From Desulfoscipio geothermicus DSM 3669 (lineage in GTDB: Bacteria; Bacillota; Desulfotomaculia; Desulfotomaculales; Desulfallaceae), in NCBI RefSeq assembly GCF_900115975.1, contig NZ_FOYM01000007.1:62001-126000 (forward strand): DNA of 64,000 nucleotides. The letters are read 5' to 3'. Below the pieces are notes generated by a model. The model ran no database searches. It was given only the letters and a program-made list of their open reading frames with translations, and was not told the origin of the DNA. The position numbers and the translations under genes are program-made. This document shows, one piece after another, positions 51,333 to 59,279 of the stretch. Position 1 is the stretch's first letter; each line of letters starts with the position of its first letter.

Positions 51333-51977
51333 TGACAGGGCAATTTCGTTCCGTATAACCTTGGCTATAACGGGGATGCCGGGCAAGTGCCCGGGGGTCT
51401 CCATCAGCAACTTATCGGCTATTTTCAATTGGGCGCGGCGCATGGACATTGCCAGGATATATGCCTGGCGGTTTCGCTCACCGCCAGCATGAACATGACC
51501 GGAACAGTTGCCGAAAATGATTACGTTGCCGCCGGCCACCACCCTGGCTCCCGGGTGGACATCACCCAGCACCGTGACATGGCCGTGATGCGCTGCGATT
51601 TGTCCGGAACGCAGGGTGCGCTTGACCAAAAGCGCCGGTTCTCCGGGCAACGCTATTTTTTTATTGGCTGTTCCGGGCGTGGCTTGGGGAAGCTGCTCCA
51701 GGGGCCAGCGGGCATCGGGGTTGGGAATAAGCCCGTATGCCTTGCAAATAGCTTCCAGTTCATTTATTTCCGCCGGGAAAAGTGTTTTTTCGCCATGCAA
51801 CGTAAACTTGGCGCCGGTAAAAAATCCGCGTGCCGACTCCATTTTATTTTTCAACCCGGCCTTGATATCTTCAAAATCCCGGTTGGCATCCAATAAAATG
51901 ACCAGACCTTGTCTGGTTCCCTTAATGTCTACGGCTTTATTCGGCAAGAAACTCACAACCTCTACCAGGATTTGCAT
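51315..51977 (-). CDS. minC: Septum site-determining protein MinC
   Basis: FtsZ-polymerisation inhibitor, 220 residues. N-terminal domain (1-100, VDIKGTRQGLVILLD) and C-terminal beta-helix with HHGHVTVLGDVHPGARVVAGGNVIIFGNCSGHVHAG, the region that binds FtsZ and MinD. ATG 51977 has only a weak AGGAT site. No minD or mreBCD is adjacent, whereas they are usually together. The last five residues (RYIEK) derive from the inverted repeat shared with nudF. Confidence 0.9.
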   Translation of the reverse strand: MQILVEVVSFLPNKAVDIKGTRQGLVILLDANRDFEDIKAGLKNKMESARGFFTGAKFTLHGEKTLFPAEINELEAICKAYGLIPNPDARWPLEQLPQATPGTANKKIALPGEPALLVKRTLRSGQIAAHHGHVTVLGDVHPGARVVAGGNVIIFGNCSGHVHAGGERNRQAYILAMSMRRAQLKIADKLLMETPGHLPGIPVIAKVIRNEIALSRYIEK

Positions 51978-52219
51978 TTATTATTCGCTAAAAAATCCTG
52001 TTTTCCTTCTATGTATGGCCAACATTGTCGTTTTACTTCCGGGCTGTTACCATTGTAAACGAAAAAGTGTAGCCACTTGTGACACAGGGCAAAAGCCACA
52101 GAATTAAAGCGCCACAAGGTGATAAACAATTTTAAAGCCTGCTTTTTGGTCTGTGCATTTTGCAAGTGCAATTGATAAAATATTTAAACAAATCTAAATA
52201 TTTAAACGAGGTGGTGCGG

Positions 52220-53677
52220 GTGCTTTATCCGGAGACCACGGATGTTTCGGCGGACAAAGCCTGCAATATGGATTATTCCGCTGAAAAAATTCTTAACACC
52301 ATTTTTGAAAACAGCAACGAGGGCCTGCTGGTGATTGGGGAAAACGGCGTCATCCAGCAGGTAAATACCACATTGGCCGCGGCTTTTAAAACTTATCCGG
52401 ATAAATTGATCGGCAGGCGGCTGGCGGATATTTGTAAAAATAGCGGCCTGCGCAGGCTTTTAAAGGTTGTGCAAAACGGAGCGCCTGAGTTTGGTAAAAT
52501 CGATACCATTGACGGGCGCAGTTTTTGGGGTGACTATATACCGATTAAAGAAAACGGGCGCATTCAGGGAGCTCTAGCGAAACTAATTTTTTTAAACCCG
52601 GAGCGGGACATGGTTTCCGGTGAAGATGGAATTAGGCGAAAAAAGCAGCCGGCGTCCAGAGGCGGTTTAAATGTCATATTCACCGTGGACAACATCATCG
52701 GTAACAGCCCCCAGATGATTGATTTGAAAGAAACCCTGCTTAAAGTGGCGCCGCGTAATTCAAACATTTTGATCACGGGAGAAAGCGGCACCGGTAAGGA
52801 GCTCTTTGCCCAGGCCATTCATGCCGCCAGCCTGCGCAGGTCGGGTCCTTTTATTAAGATTAATTGCGCGGCCATTCCGGAAACCTTACTGGAATCGGAA
52901 TTTTTCGGTTACGAAGAAGGGGCTTTCACCGGCGGCAAAAAGGGCGGCCAGGTTGGCAAACTGGAGTTGGCCAACGGTGGAACAGTATTCCTGGATGAAA
53001 TAGGGGATTTATCCTTTGCCTTGCAGGCCAAATTGCTCAGGTTTATCCAACAAAAAGAAATTCAAAAGCTGGGCGGCGGTGAGGTTAAGGTTTCGGATGT
53101 CCGGGTGGTGGCGGCGACCAACGTCAACCTGGAACACATGGTAAAGTACAAAAAGTTCCGGGAAGATTTATATTACCGTTTGAATGTAGTCAATTTAACC
53201 ATCCCACCCCTTCGGGAAAGAAGAGAGGATATTATAGATCTGGCCCATAGCTTTATTAAAAAATTTAACCGGCTGTTCGGTCTGCGGGTTACCGGGATGA
53301 CTCCGGAAGTGGAGGCCGCTTTCCAAAAATATTCCTGGCCGGGAAATGTGCGGGAGTTGGAAAATACCATTGAGCGGGCTTTTAATGTGCTTGATGGGAA
53401 TACCATTTGCCAAGCGCACTTGCCGCAGCATATAGCTGATATATTTGAGGAAGATGACAGCAGCCGGGGGCTTGATAACATTCATCAACAAGAAAAAGGG
53501 TTCACCTTATCTTTCAATGAAGGGCAAACTTTATCAGAAATTATGAACCAGACCGAAAAAATGGTCATTCTGCAAACATTGATGAACAGTAAGGGAAATA
53601 AGGCCAGGGCGGCACAACTTCTGGGTATTTCCAGGCCAGGGTTGTATAAAAAATTGGTTAAATATAATTTGACTTAA
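52220..53677 (+). CDS. Sigma-54-dependent transcriptional activator with one PAS domain
   Basis: Bacterial enhancer-binding protein, about 485 residues. A PAS sensor (about 20-130), AAA+ domain (about 165-400) with Walker A GESGTGKE, the sigma-54-contacting GAFTGGKKGG (GAFTG intact), Walker B VFLDEIGD, sensor WPGNVRELEN, and a C-terminal Fis-type HTH (GNKARAAQLLGISRPGLYKKL). GTG 52220 is favoured with GAGGTGG just upstream; TTG 52160 is in frame but has no site. Probable target is the -24/-12 promoter at 53901 in front of the next gene. The PAS ligand is unknown; an acyl-CoA or fatty-acid signal is a guess from context. Confidence 0.93.
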   Translation: MLYPETTDVSADKACNMDYSAEKILNTIFENSNEGLLVIGENGVIQQVNTTLAAAFKTYPDKLIGRRLADICKNSGLRRLLKVVQNGAPEFGKIDTIDGRSFWGDYIPIKENGRIQGALAKLIFLNPERDMVSGEDGIRRKKQPASRGGLNVIFTVDNIIGNSPQMIDLKETLLKVAPRNSNILITGESGTGKELFAQAIHAASLRRSGPFIKINCAAIPETLLESEFFGYEEGAFTGGKKGGQVGKLELANGGTVFLDEIGDLSFALQAKLLRFIQQKEIQKLGGGEVKVSDVRVVAATNVNLEHMVKYKKFREDLYYRLNVVNLTIPPLRERREDIIDLAHSFIKKFNRLFGLRVTGMTPEVEAAFQKYSWPGNVRELENTIERAFNVLDGNTICQAHLPQHIADIFEEDDSSRGLDNIHQQEKGFTLSFNEGQTLSEIMNQTEKMVILQTLMNSKGNKARAAQLLGISRPGLYKKLVKYNLT

Positions 53678-53813
53678 ACACAGTGTCATCTATTTTTACA
53701 TCATGCTCTAAATTATTTACTTGAAGGCTTGCGATTAATGCAAGTCTTTCTTTTTATTAACAGACCGGCGCAGAAATTGTAAAAACAGGTATACATTATT
53801 TCGGGCAAATCAC

Positions 53814-53882
53814 GGTGGTTATGGTAACAACCTGTCGCTCGGCGAGATATATGACCGTTGGAGATTGATATTTAACCGTTGG
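53814..53882. promoter_or_regulatory. Candidate activator-binding sites upstream of the acyl-CoA dehydrogenase
   Basis: GGTGGTTA-TGG-TAACAACC (53814-53832) is a 7-of-8 dyad. ACCGTTGG occurs twice as a direct repeat (53854-53861 and 53875-53882), 21 bp apart, two helical turns. Both precede the -24/-12 element. Confidence 0.5.
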
Positions 53883-53900
53883 GGGCGTGAAAAATCGTAA

Positions 53901-53916
53901 GGGGATTGTTTTTGCA
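53901..53916 (+). promoter_or_regulatory. Sigma-54-type promoter of the first acyl-CoA dehydrogenase
   Basis: GGGGATTGTTTTTGCA: GG-N10-GC spacing with perfect TTGCA at -12; the -24 side keeps GG but not GCAC. The start is expected near 53927. Confidence 0.6.
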
Positions 53917-53954
53917 AATTAAGAAAACTCAAACAAATTGCGGGAGGGGTTACT

Positions 53955-55094
53955 ATGGATTTCAATTTAACCCAGGATCAGAAAATGATCAGGGATGTGG
54001 TCTTTGAATTTGCCCAGGAGGAAATCGCCCCCAGGGCGGCCGATATTGATCGGACCGGCGAGTTCCCCGTGGACATAATAAAAAAATTATCCGAAATGGA
54101 TTTGATGGGACTGCCTTTTTCGGAAGAATACGGGGGGGCCGGCGCTGATTATGTAAGTTACTGCCTGGCGGTTGAAGAAATCACCCGCGCCTGTGCGTCC
54201 ACCGGTTTGACTTATGAAGCGCACATTTCCCTGGGCTGCATGCCGATTTATCTTTTCGGTTCGGAAGAGCAGAAGAAAACATATTTAAGCCAGCTATGTC
54301 GTGGGGAAAGCATCGGTGCATTCGGACTTACCGAACCCGAGGCGGGGTCGGACGCCGGCGGCACCAAAACAACCGCCGTGCTGGATGGGGACGAGTGGGT
54401 CATTAACGGTAGTAAGTGCTTTATTACCAATGCCAGCTACGCCAAATTTGTAACCATTACGGCGTTAACGGACAAAAGTCGGGGCAATAAAGGGATTAGC
54501 GCCATAATTGTACCCACCGATGCGCCCGGCTTTACCGTAAGGTCCAGTTATGAGAAATTAGGGTTACATGGTTCAAATACTACGGAATTGTTTTTTGATA
54601 ACGTGCGCGTTTCCAGGGAGAACCTGGTGGGGAAGTTAAACGAAGGTTTTAAACAATTTCTGCAGGTTCTGGACGGGGGAAGGGTTGCGATCGGGTCCAT
54701 GGCGGTGGGGATTGCCCAGGCATGTCTTGACGCCTCATTAAAGTACGCCCGGGAAAGGGTGCAATTCGGGCAAAGTATATCCAGGTTTCAAGCCATCCAG
54801 TTCAAGCTGGCGGATATGGCCACACATATCGAACTGGCCCGGTTGATGTGTCTCAAGGCTGCCTGGTTGAAGGATAACGGCCTGCCATATTCAAAGGAAG
54901 CGTCGATGGCCAAACTATTTGCTTCTGAAATGGCCACCAAGGCCGCCCTGGAGGCGATTCAAATTCATGGCGGTTACGGCTACATGAAAGAGTTTCCCGT
55001 TGAGAGGTATTTGCGGGACGCTAAATTATTGGAAATCGGCGAAGGCACTTCGGAGGTGCAGCGATTAGTTATCGCCCGGGCTTTGGGTTGTTGA
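53955..55094 (+). CDS. Acyl-CoA dehydrogenase
   Basis: FAD flavoenzyme of beta-oxidation, 379 residues, full length. N-terminal helical domain (MDFNLTQDQKMIRD), LTEPEAGSDAGGTKTTA and WVINGSKCFITNA for FAD and substrate binding, and the catalytic Glu region near the end (IHGGYGYMKEFPVERYLRD ... IGEGTSEVQRLVIAR). Chain-length specificity cannot be read; butyryl- or short-chain type is likely by overall similarity to Bcd-like enzymes. ATG 53955 behind GGGAGGGG, downstream of a sigma-54-type promoter and of the activator gene. Confidence 0.93.
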   Translation: MDFNLTQDQKMIRDVVFEFAQEEIAPRAADIDRTGEFPVDIIKKLSEMDLMGLPFSEEYGGAGADYVSYCLAVEEITRACASTGLTYEAHISLGCMPIYLFGSEEQKKTYLSQLCRGESIGAFGLTEPEAGSDAGGTKTTAVLDGDEWVINGSKCFITNASYAKFVTITALTDKSRGNKGISAIIVPTDAPGFTVRSSYEKLGLHGSNTTELFFDNVRVSRENLVGKLNEGFKQFLQVLDGGRVAIGSMAVGIAQACLDASLKYARERVQFGQSISRFQAIQFKLADMATHIELARLMCLKAAWLKDNGLPYSKEASMAKLFASEMATKAALEAIQIHGGYGYMKEFPVERYLRDAKLLEIGEGTSEVQRLVIARALGC

Positions 55095-55119
55095 TACTCC
55101 GAGTGCCAGGGGGTTCCCG

Positions 55120-55380
55120 ATGGGTGGAGTGCGCAAATACAAAGAAGACTACATCCCGGTTTCGGGCAAGCCGAATCGCAGTCAGAAATCGTCGGCCAAG
55201 GAGGCCATACTAAAGCTGTTGGCGCTTAAAAAACATACCGAAACGGATATTGCCGAGCATTTCGGCCTACCCGGGCAACTTGTCAATGAGTTGATCAAAG
55301 ATATGGAAAAAACGGGAAGGGTAAGCAGGGAAAAGGGAACGTCTTATATAATACTGAATAATGATGTTTTTTGGTATTGA
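55120..55380 (+). CDS. Small winged-helix protein
   Basis: An 86-residue basic protein. Residues about 24-80 read as a winged helix (AKEAILKLLALKKHTETDIA, LVNELIKDMEKTGRVSREKGTSYIIL). ATG 55120 with AGGGGG upstream, 25 bases after the acyl-CoA dehydrogenase and on the same strand, so it is probably cotranscribed. No named family recognised. It could be a local regulator or a nucleic-acid-binding protein. Confidence 0.65.
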   Translation: MGGVRKYKEDYIPVSGKPNRSQKSSAKEAILKLLALKKHTETDIAEHFGLPGQLVNELIKDMEKTGRVSREKGTSYIILNNDVFWY

Positions 55381-55507
55381 TTATTTTTCCCTTTGCGAGG
55401 GGGTGGTTTGGAATAAATAATTACAAGATTCAGAATATTGTAAAATAAAAAACATTTCTTCTTTTTTCGCCGCGAGGACGGAATACTTTTTGACGGGAGG
55501 TTGTTCG

Positions 55508-57187
55508 ATGAAGGCGCCGCAGTTTGAAATAGGTAAAACTACCATTGGTGAACTGATTGAATTGATGGCCCGGGAACTGGGTGATAATGATGCCTTGGTA
55601 TATCATAAACGGGAGATAAGATATAATTACCGTGAATTCAGAGATATTTGCAACTTGGTGGCCAAAGGTCTGATGGCCATGGGCATTCGAAAAGGCGAGC
55701 ACATTTCCATGTGGGCCAACAACGTGCCGGAGTGGGTGTTGGCCCAGTTCGGCAGCGCCAAGATGGGTGCCGTACTGGTTACGGTCAATACCAACTACCG
55801 CTCCTTTGAACTGGAGTATTTGCTAAAGCAATCGGATTCCACCACCATAATCCTGGTGCACGGAGTTAAGCAGCCCAATGAATATGTAGACATCATGTAT
55901 GAATTGTGTCCCGAGCTTAAAAACTGTGAGCCCGGCAAATTAAACAGCGCCCGGTTGCCCAAGTTAAAGAACGTGATTTATATTGGCAAAGAAAAAATGC
56001 CCGGCATGTTCAATTGGGACGATTTGTACGAGTTTGCCAAGCAAATTTCCGACGAGGAACTGCAAGCCCGGGAGGAGTCGCTCAAGCCCGATGATGTCAT
56101 CAACATGCAATACACCTCCGGCACCACCGGTTTTCCCAAGGGGGTCATGTTAACGCATACCAATATCATCGGCAATGCTTACAGCCAGGCTGAGTGCCTT
56201 AATTTTACTCCGGATGACTGTTTGTGTATTCCGGTGCCCTTTTTCCATTGTTTTGGTTGCGTAATGGGTACATTATTATGTGTGGTTTCCGGAGCCACCA
56301 TGGCCCCGGTGGAGTCATTCAACGCCCAAGCCGTTCTGGAGACTGTTGAAGCGGTCAAATGCACCGCGGTGCACGGCGTGCCTACCATGTTCATAGCCGA
56401 GCTGGAGGAAATGGAGAAAAACAAGTATGATACTTCCACCCTGCGTACCGGTATCATGGCTGGCGCCCCGTGTCCCATCGAGGTGATGAAGGCCGTGGTC
56501 AATAAAATGGGCGCCAGTGAAATTTGCATTACCTATGGTCAAACGGAAGCGTCCCCCGGTATAACCATGACCAGAACAGCGGATCCCATTGAATTGCGAG
56601 TCAGCACGGTGGGCCGGGCGCTGCCCAACGTGGAAGTCAAAATCGTCAATCCGGAGACCGGTGAAGAAGTGCCGCCGGGGGTGCAGGGGGAACTCTGCAG
56701 CCGCGGGTATCATGTGATGAAGGGCTACTATAACATGCCGGAAGCTACCGCTTCGGCCATTGACAGCGAAGGCTGGCTGCATACCGGCGACCTGGCCGTC
56801 ATGGACGAAAAGGGCTACTGCAAGATAACGGGCAGGTTGAAGGATATGATCATCCGCGGCGGTGAGAACATTTACCCGCGGGAAATCGAAGAATTTTTGT
56901 ATACCAATCCTAAAATTAAAGATGTGCAGGTAGTCGGCGTGCCCAGTATTAAATACGGGGAAGAGGTGGTGGCCTTTATTCAATTGAAACCCGGTGAAAC
57001 ATCCAGCGATGAAGAAATCAAAGAATTTTGCAAAGGTAAAATAGCCCGCCATAAAATACCGGCCTTTGTAATGTTTATTGATGAGTATCCCACCACTGCC
57101 AGCGGTAAGATTCAAAAATATAAATTGCGCGATGCGGCAACAAGGGCTTTAGGGAGGGAAAAGGACGCAAGCGTTGAAACAGCTTAA
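55508..57187 (+). CDS. AMP-forming acyl-CoA synthetase (FadD-like)
   Basis: Activates a carboxylic acid to its CoA thioester via acyl-AMP. It is 559 residues. AMP-binding motif YTSGTTGFPKGVMLTH (about residues 195-210), CITYGQTEASP, WLHTGDLAVMDEKGY, and C-terminal GRLKDMIIRGGENIYPREIEE. The catalytic Lys lies in TTASGKIQKY, the kind of site AcuA/Pat acetyltransferases modify. ATG 55508 behind GGGAGG at seven bases; the in-frame TTG 55490 overlaps that site. Substrate probably medium or long chain; not proven. Confidence 0.9.
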   Translation: MKAPQFEIGKTTIGELIELMARELGDNDALVYHKREIRYNYREFRDICNLVAKGLMAMGIRKGEHISMWANNVPEWVLAQFGSAKMGAVLVTVNTNYRSFELEYLLKQSDSTTIILVHGVKQPNEYVDIMYELCPELKNCEPGKLNSARLPKLKNVIYIGKEKMPGMFNWDDLYEFAKQISDEELQAREESLKPDDVINMQYTSGTTGFPKGVMLTHTNIIGNAYSQAECLNFTPDDCLCIPVPFFHCFGCVMGTLLCVVSGATMAPVESFNAQAVLETVEAVKCTAVHGVPTMFIAELEEMEKNKYDTSTLRTGIMAGAPCPIEVMKAVVNKMGASEICITYGQTEASPGITMTRTADPIELRVSTVGRALPNVEVKIVNPETGEEVPPGVQGELCSRGYHVMKGYYNMPEATASAIDSEGWLHTGDLAVMDEKGYCKITGRLKDMIIRGGENIYPREIEEFLYTNPKIKDVQVVGVPSIKYGEEVVAFIQLKPGETSSDEEIKEFCKGKIARHKIPAFVMFIDEYPTTASGKIQKYKLRDAATRALGREKDASVETA

Positions 57188-57360
57188 AGTGTAATGGACA
57201 TAGTAACTATTGTTTACACTGGTGTCTTCTATGAAGCCAAACTCCGGTTATGCTCATAAATTAACAATGCCCCCCGATTAATTGCCATAATAAACCGTTA
57301 GCTATAATAAACGGCTTTTTAACGTGTCTAATCTACCATTAAAACAATTTGTCAGAAAAG

Positions 57361-57376
57361 TGGCTAATATTTTGCA
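57361..57376 (+). promoter_or_regulatory. Sigma-54 promoter of the medium-chain acyl-CoA synthetase
   Basis: TGGCTAATATTTTGCA has perfect TGGC at -24, N10 spacing and TTGCA at -12. The start is expected near 57388, leaving an approximately 80-base leader with a hairpin. Confidence 0.75.
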
Positions 57377-57390
57377 ATAGTAAATTATAA

Positions 57391-57425
57391 GAAAAATGCA
57401 GCAAGATAGGCTGCCGGCATTTTTC
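57391..57425 (+). promoter_or_regulatory. Leader hairpin between the sigma-54 promoter and the synthetase gene
   Basis: GAAAAATGC (57391-57399) pairs perfectly with GCATTTTTC (57417-57425); AGC/GCT extends it inward. It starts within a few bases of the predicted transcript 5' end, so it may stabilise the mRNA 5' end or attenuate transcription. Confidence 0.5.
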
Positions 57426-57466
57426 GTATTCTAAAAAAATTATTTTTAGCAAAAAAGGGGGATTTT

Positions 57467-59101
57467 ATGAGCCAGGTGCACAATATGGTTGATTACGACA
57501 AGACTTATGCAGAGTTTAAGTGGAATGTTCCTGAGTATTTTAATTTTTCCGGGGATGTGCTGGATAAGTGGGCGCAGGACCCTAACAAATTGGCCCTGTG
57601 GTGGGTCGACGATGATGGAAATGAAGTGAAAAAAACTTTTGCCGAACTTTGCCAAAGATCGCGTCAATTGTGCAATGTGTTGTCGGAACAGGGTGTCAAG
57701 AAGGGCGATGTTGTAATCGTGATCATGCCCAGGCTGATTGAATGGTGGGAGGTCAATATCGCTTGCCTGCGGATGGGCGCTGTAATCAGCCCCGGCACCA
57801 CCCAGCTTACCCCGAAAGACCTTAAATACCGCTTTGATTCTGCAGAGGCGGTCTGTATTATCACGGATAACGACAACGCGCCCAAGGTTGATGCAGTGCG
57901 CGCCGATTGCCCCACTTTGAAGAGTTTTATTCTGGTGGGCGACAAAAAGGAAGGTTGGACCAATTACGAAGAAGTCGTCAGCGCGGCGTCGGATCAGTTT
58001 GAAACAGTCAATACCCGCAGCGACGATAACGCTATTCTGTATTTCACCTCCGGCACCACCGGTTATCCCAAGATGACCGTGCACACCCAGGCCAGTTATG
58101 GTATTGGGCATTATGTGACCGGCAAGTTCTGGCTGGACCTGCGGGAGGATGACCTGCACTGGAACCTCTCCGACACCGGTTGGGCCAAGGCGGCCTGGAG
58201 CAGTCTCTTCGGCCCGTGGAATTGCGGCGCGGCGTTATTTGTCCACCATACCCCGCGTTTTGACGTAAAGAAGACCTTGACCAATCTGGAGAAATACCCC
58301 GTAACTACCTTGTGCGGGCCGCCTACCGCTTACCGCATGTTTGTTCTGGAGGACCTCTCCAAGTACAACTTTAAGACGCTGCGGCACGTGGTGGCCGCCG
58401 GGGAACCGCTGAACCCGGAAATAATTGATTACTGGGAAAAGCATACCGGCCTGAAAATCAGGGACGGTTACGGACAAACGGAAACCTGCTGCTTGGCGGG
58501 TACCTTCCCGTGCCTGGAAGTGCGTGCCGGTTCAATGGGTAAGCCTACGCCGGGGTTTGTGGTGGAAGTTATCGACGAAAACGGTAATATCTTACCGTCG
58601 GGGCAAGAAGGCGATATCGCCGTAAAAGTTAAGCCTGAAAGGCCGGTGGGCCTGTTCAAGGAGTACTGGAAAAACCCGGAAAAAACCGCTTCCACTTACC
58701 GGGGAGACTGGTATTGCACCGGAGACCGGGCTATTAAGGATGAGGACGGCTACCTGTGGTTTGTGGGCCGCTCAGACGATGTTATCCTGGCATCCGGTTA
58801 CCGGATCGGGCCTTTTGAGGTTGAGAGCGCGCTGCTCGAGCACCCGGCTGTGGCGGAATCCGCTGTCGTTTCCAGTCCGGACGAAATGCGCGGTGAAGTG
58901 GTGAAGGCGTTTATAATTCTGGCGCCCGGTTACCAGGGTTCTGATGAACTGGTAAAAGAGTTGCAGGATTACGTTAAAAAGGTAACCGCACCGTACAAGT
59001 ACCCGCGGAAAATTGAGTTCGTGGATAGCTTGCCCAAGACCATCAGCGGTAAGATTAGGCGTATTGAGCTACGGGAGCGGGAATGGGCCGGTAAAAAGTA
59101 A
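57467..59101 (+). CDS. AMP-forming acyl-CoA synthetase, medium-chain/acetyl-CoA synthetase-like
   Basis: A 544-residue ANL-family enzyme closest to the ACSM (medium-chain) group. ILYFTSGTTGYPKMTVHTQ is the AMP loop, then WNLSDTGWAKAAWSSLFGPW, GYGQTETCCLAG and WYCTGDRAIKDEDGYLWFVGR. Catalytic Lys in LPKTISGKIRR, matching the PxxxxGK acetylation motif. ATG 57467 behind AAAAAGGGGGA. Monocistronic behind a good sigma-54 promoter. Likely substrates are short or medium acids such as propionate, butyrate or hexanoate; this is family-based. Confidence 0.9.
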   Translation: MSQVHNMVDYDKTYAEFKWNVPEYFNFSGDVLDKWAQDPNKLALWWVDDDGNEVKKTFAELCQRSRQLCNVLSEQGVKKGDVVIVIMPRLIEWWEVNIACLRMGAVISPGTTQLTPKDLKYRFDSAEAVCIITDNDNAPKVDAVRADCPTLKSFILVGDKKEGWTNYEEVVSAASDQFETVNTRSDDNAILYFTSGTTGYPKMTVHTQASYGIGHYVTGKFWLDLREDDLHWNLSDTGWAKAAWSSLFGPWNCGAALFVHHTPRFDVKKTLTNLEKYPVTTLCGPPTAYRMFVLEDLSKYNFKTLRHVVAAGEPLNPEIIDYWEKHTGLKIRDGYGQTETCCLAGTFPCLEVRAGSMGKPTPGFVVEVIDENGNILPSGQEGDIAVKVKPERPVGLFKEYWKNPEKTASTYRGDWYCTGDRAIKDEDGYLWFVGRSDDVILASGYRIGPFEVESALLEHPAVAESAVVSSPDEMRGEVVKAFIILAPGYQGSDELVKELQDYVKKVTAPYKYPRKIEFVDSLPKTISGKIRRIELREREWAGKK

Positions 59102-59134
59102 AATAAAACTTGCCGTTTGCTAAATACAAAATAT

Positions 59135-59220
59135 TATATTCGCTGTGGTGTTTATATTGAAAGGGTTATATGGGTTTATGCTTAATCGTGACCCAAAGAT
59201 AAGACACCACAGCGAATATA
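59135..59220. repeat. 86-bp inverted repeat between convergent genes
   Basis: Perfect 17-bp arms TATATTCGCTGTGGTGT (59135-59151) and ACACCACAGCGAATATA (59204-59220), with an inner GGGT/ACCC hairpin. No coding content. It could be a terminator for the synthetase gene or a small mobile relic; the run of A after the right arm gives no T tract on the plus strand. Confidence 0.7.
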
Positions 59221-59279
59221 CCAAAAAAAAAGCGGGCCGAGTGTTAAAGGTTGGCATATCAATTTTGGGTTTCTATACA

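Noticed and set aside
55479-55495. GG-N10-GA sequence resembling a -24/-12 promoter before the fadD-like gene
   Set aside because: The -12 GC is not conserved, and the start would fall within the ribosome-binding site of the gene.
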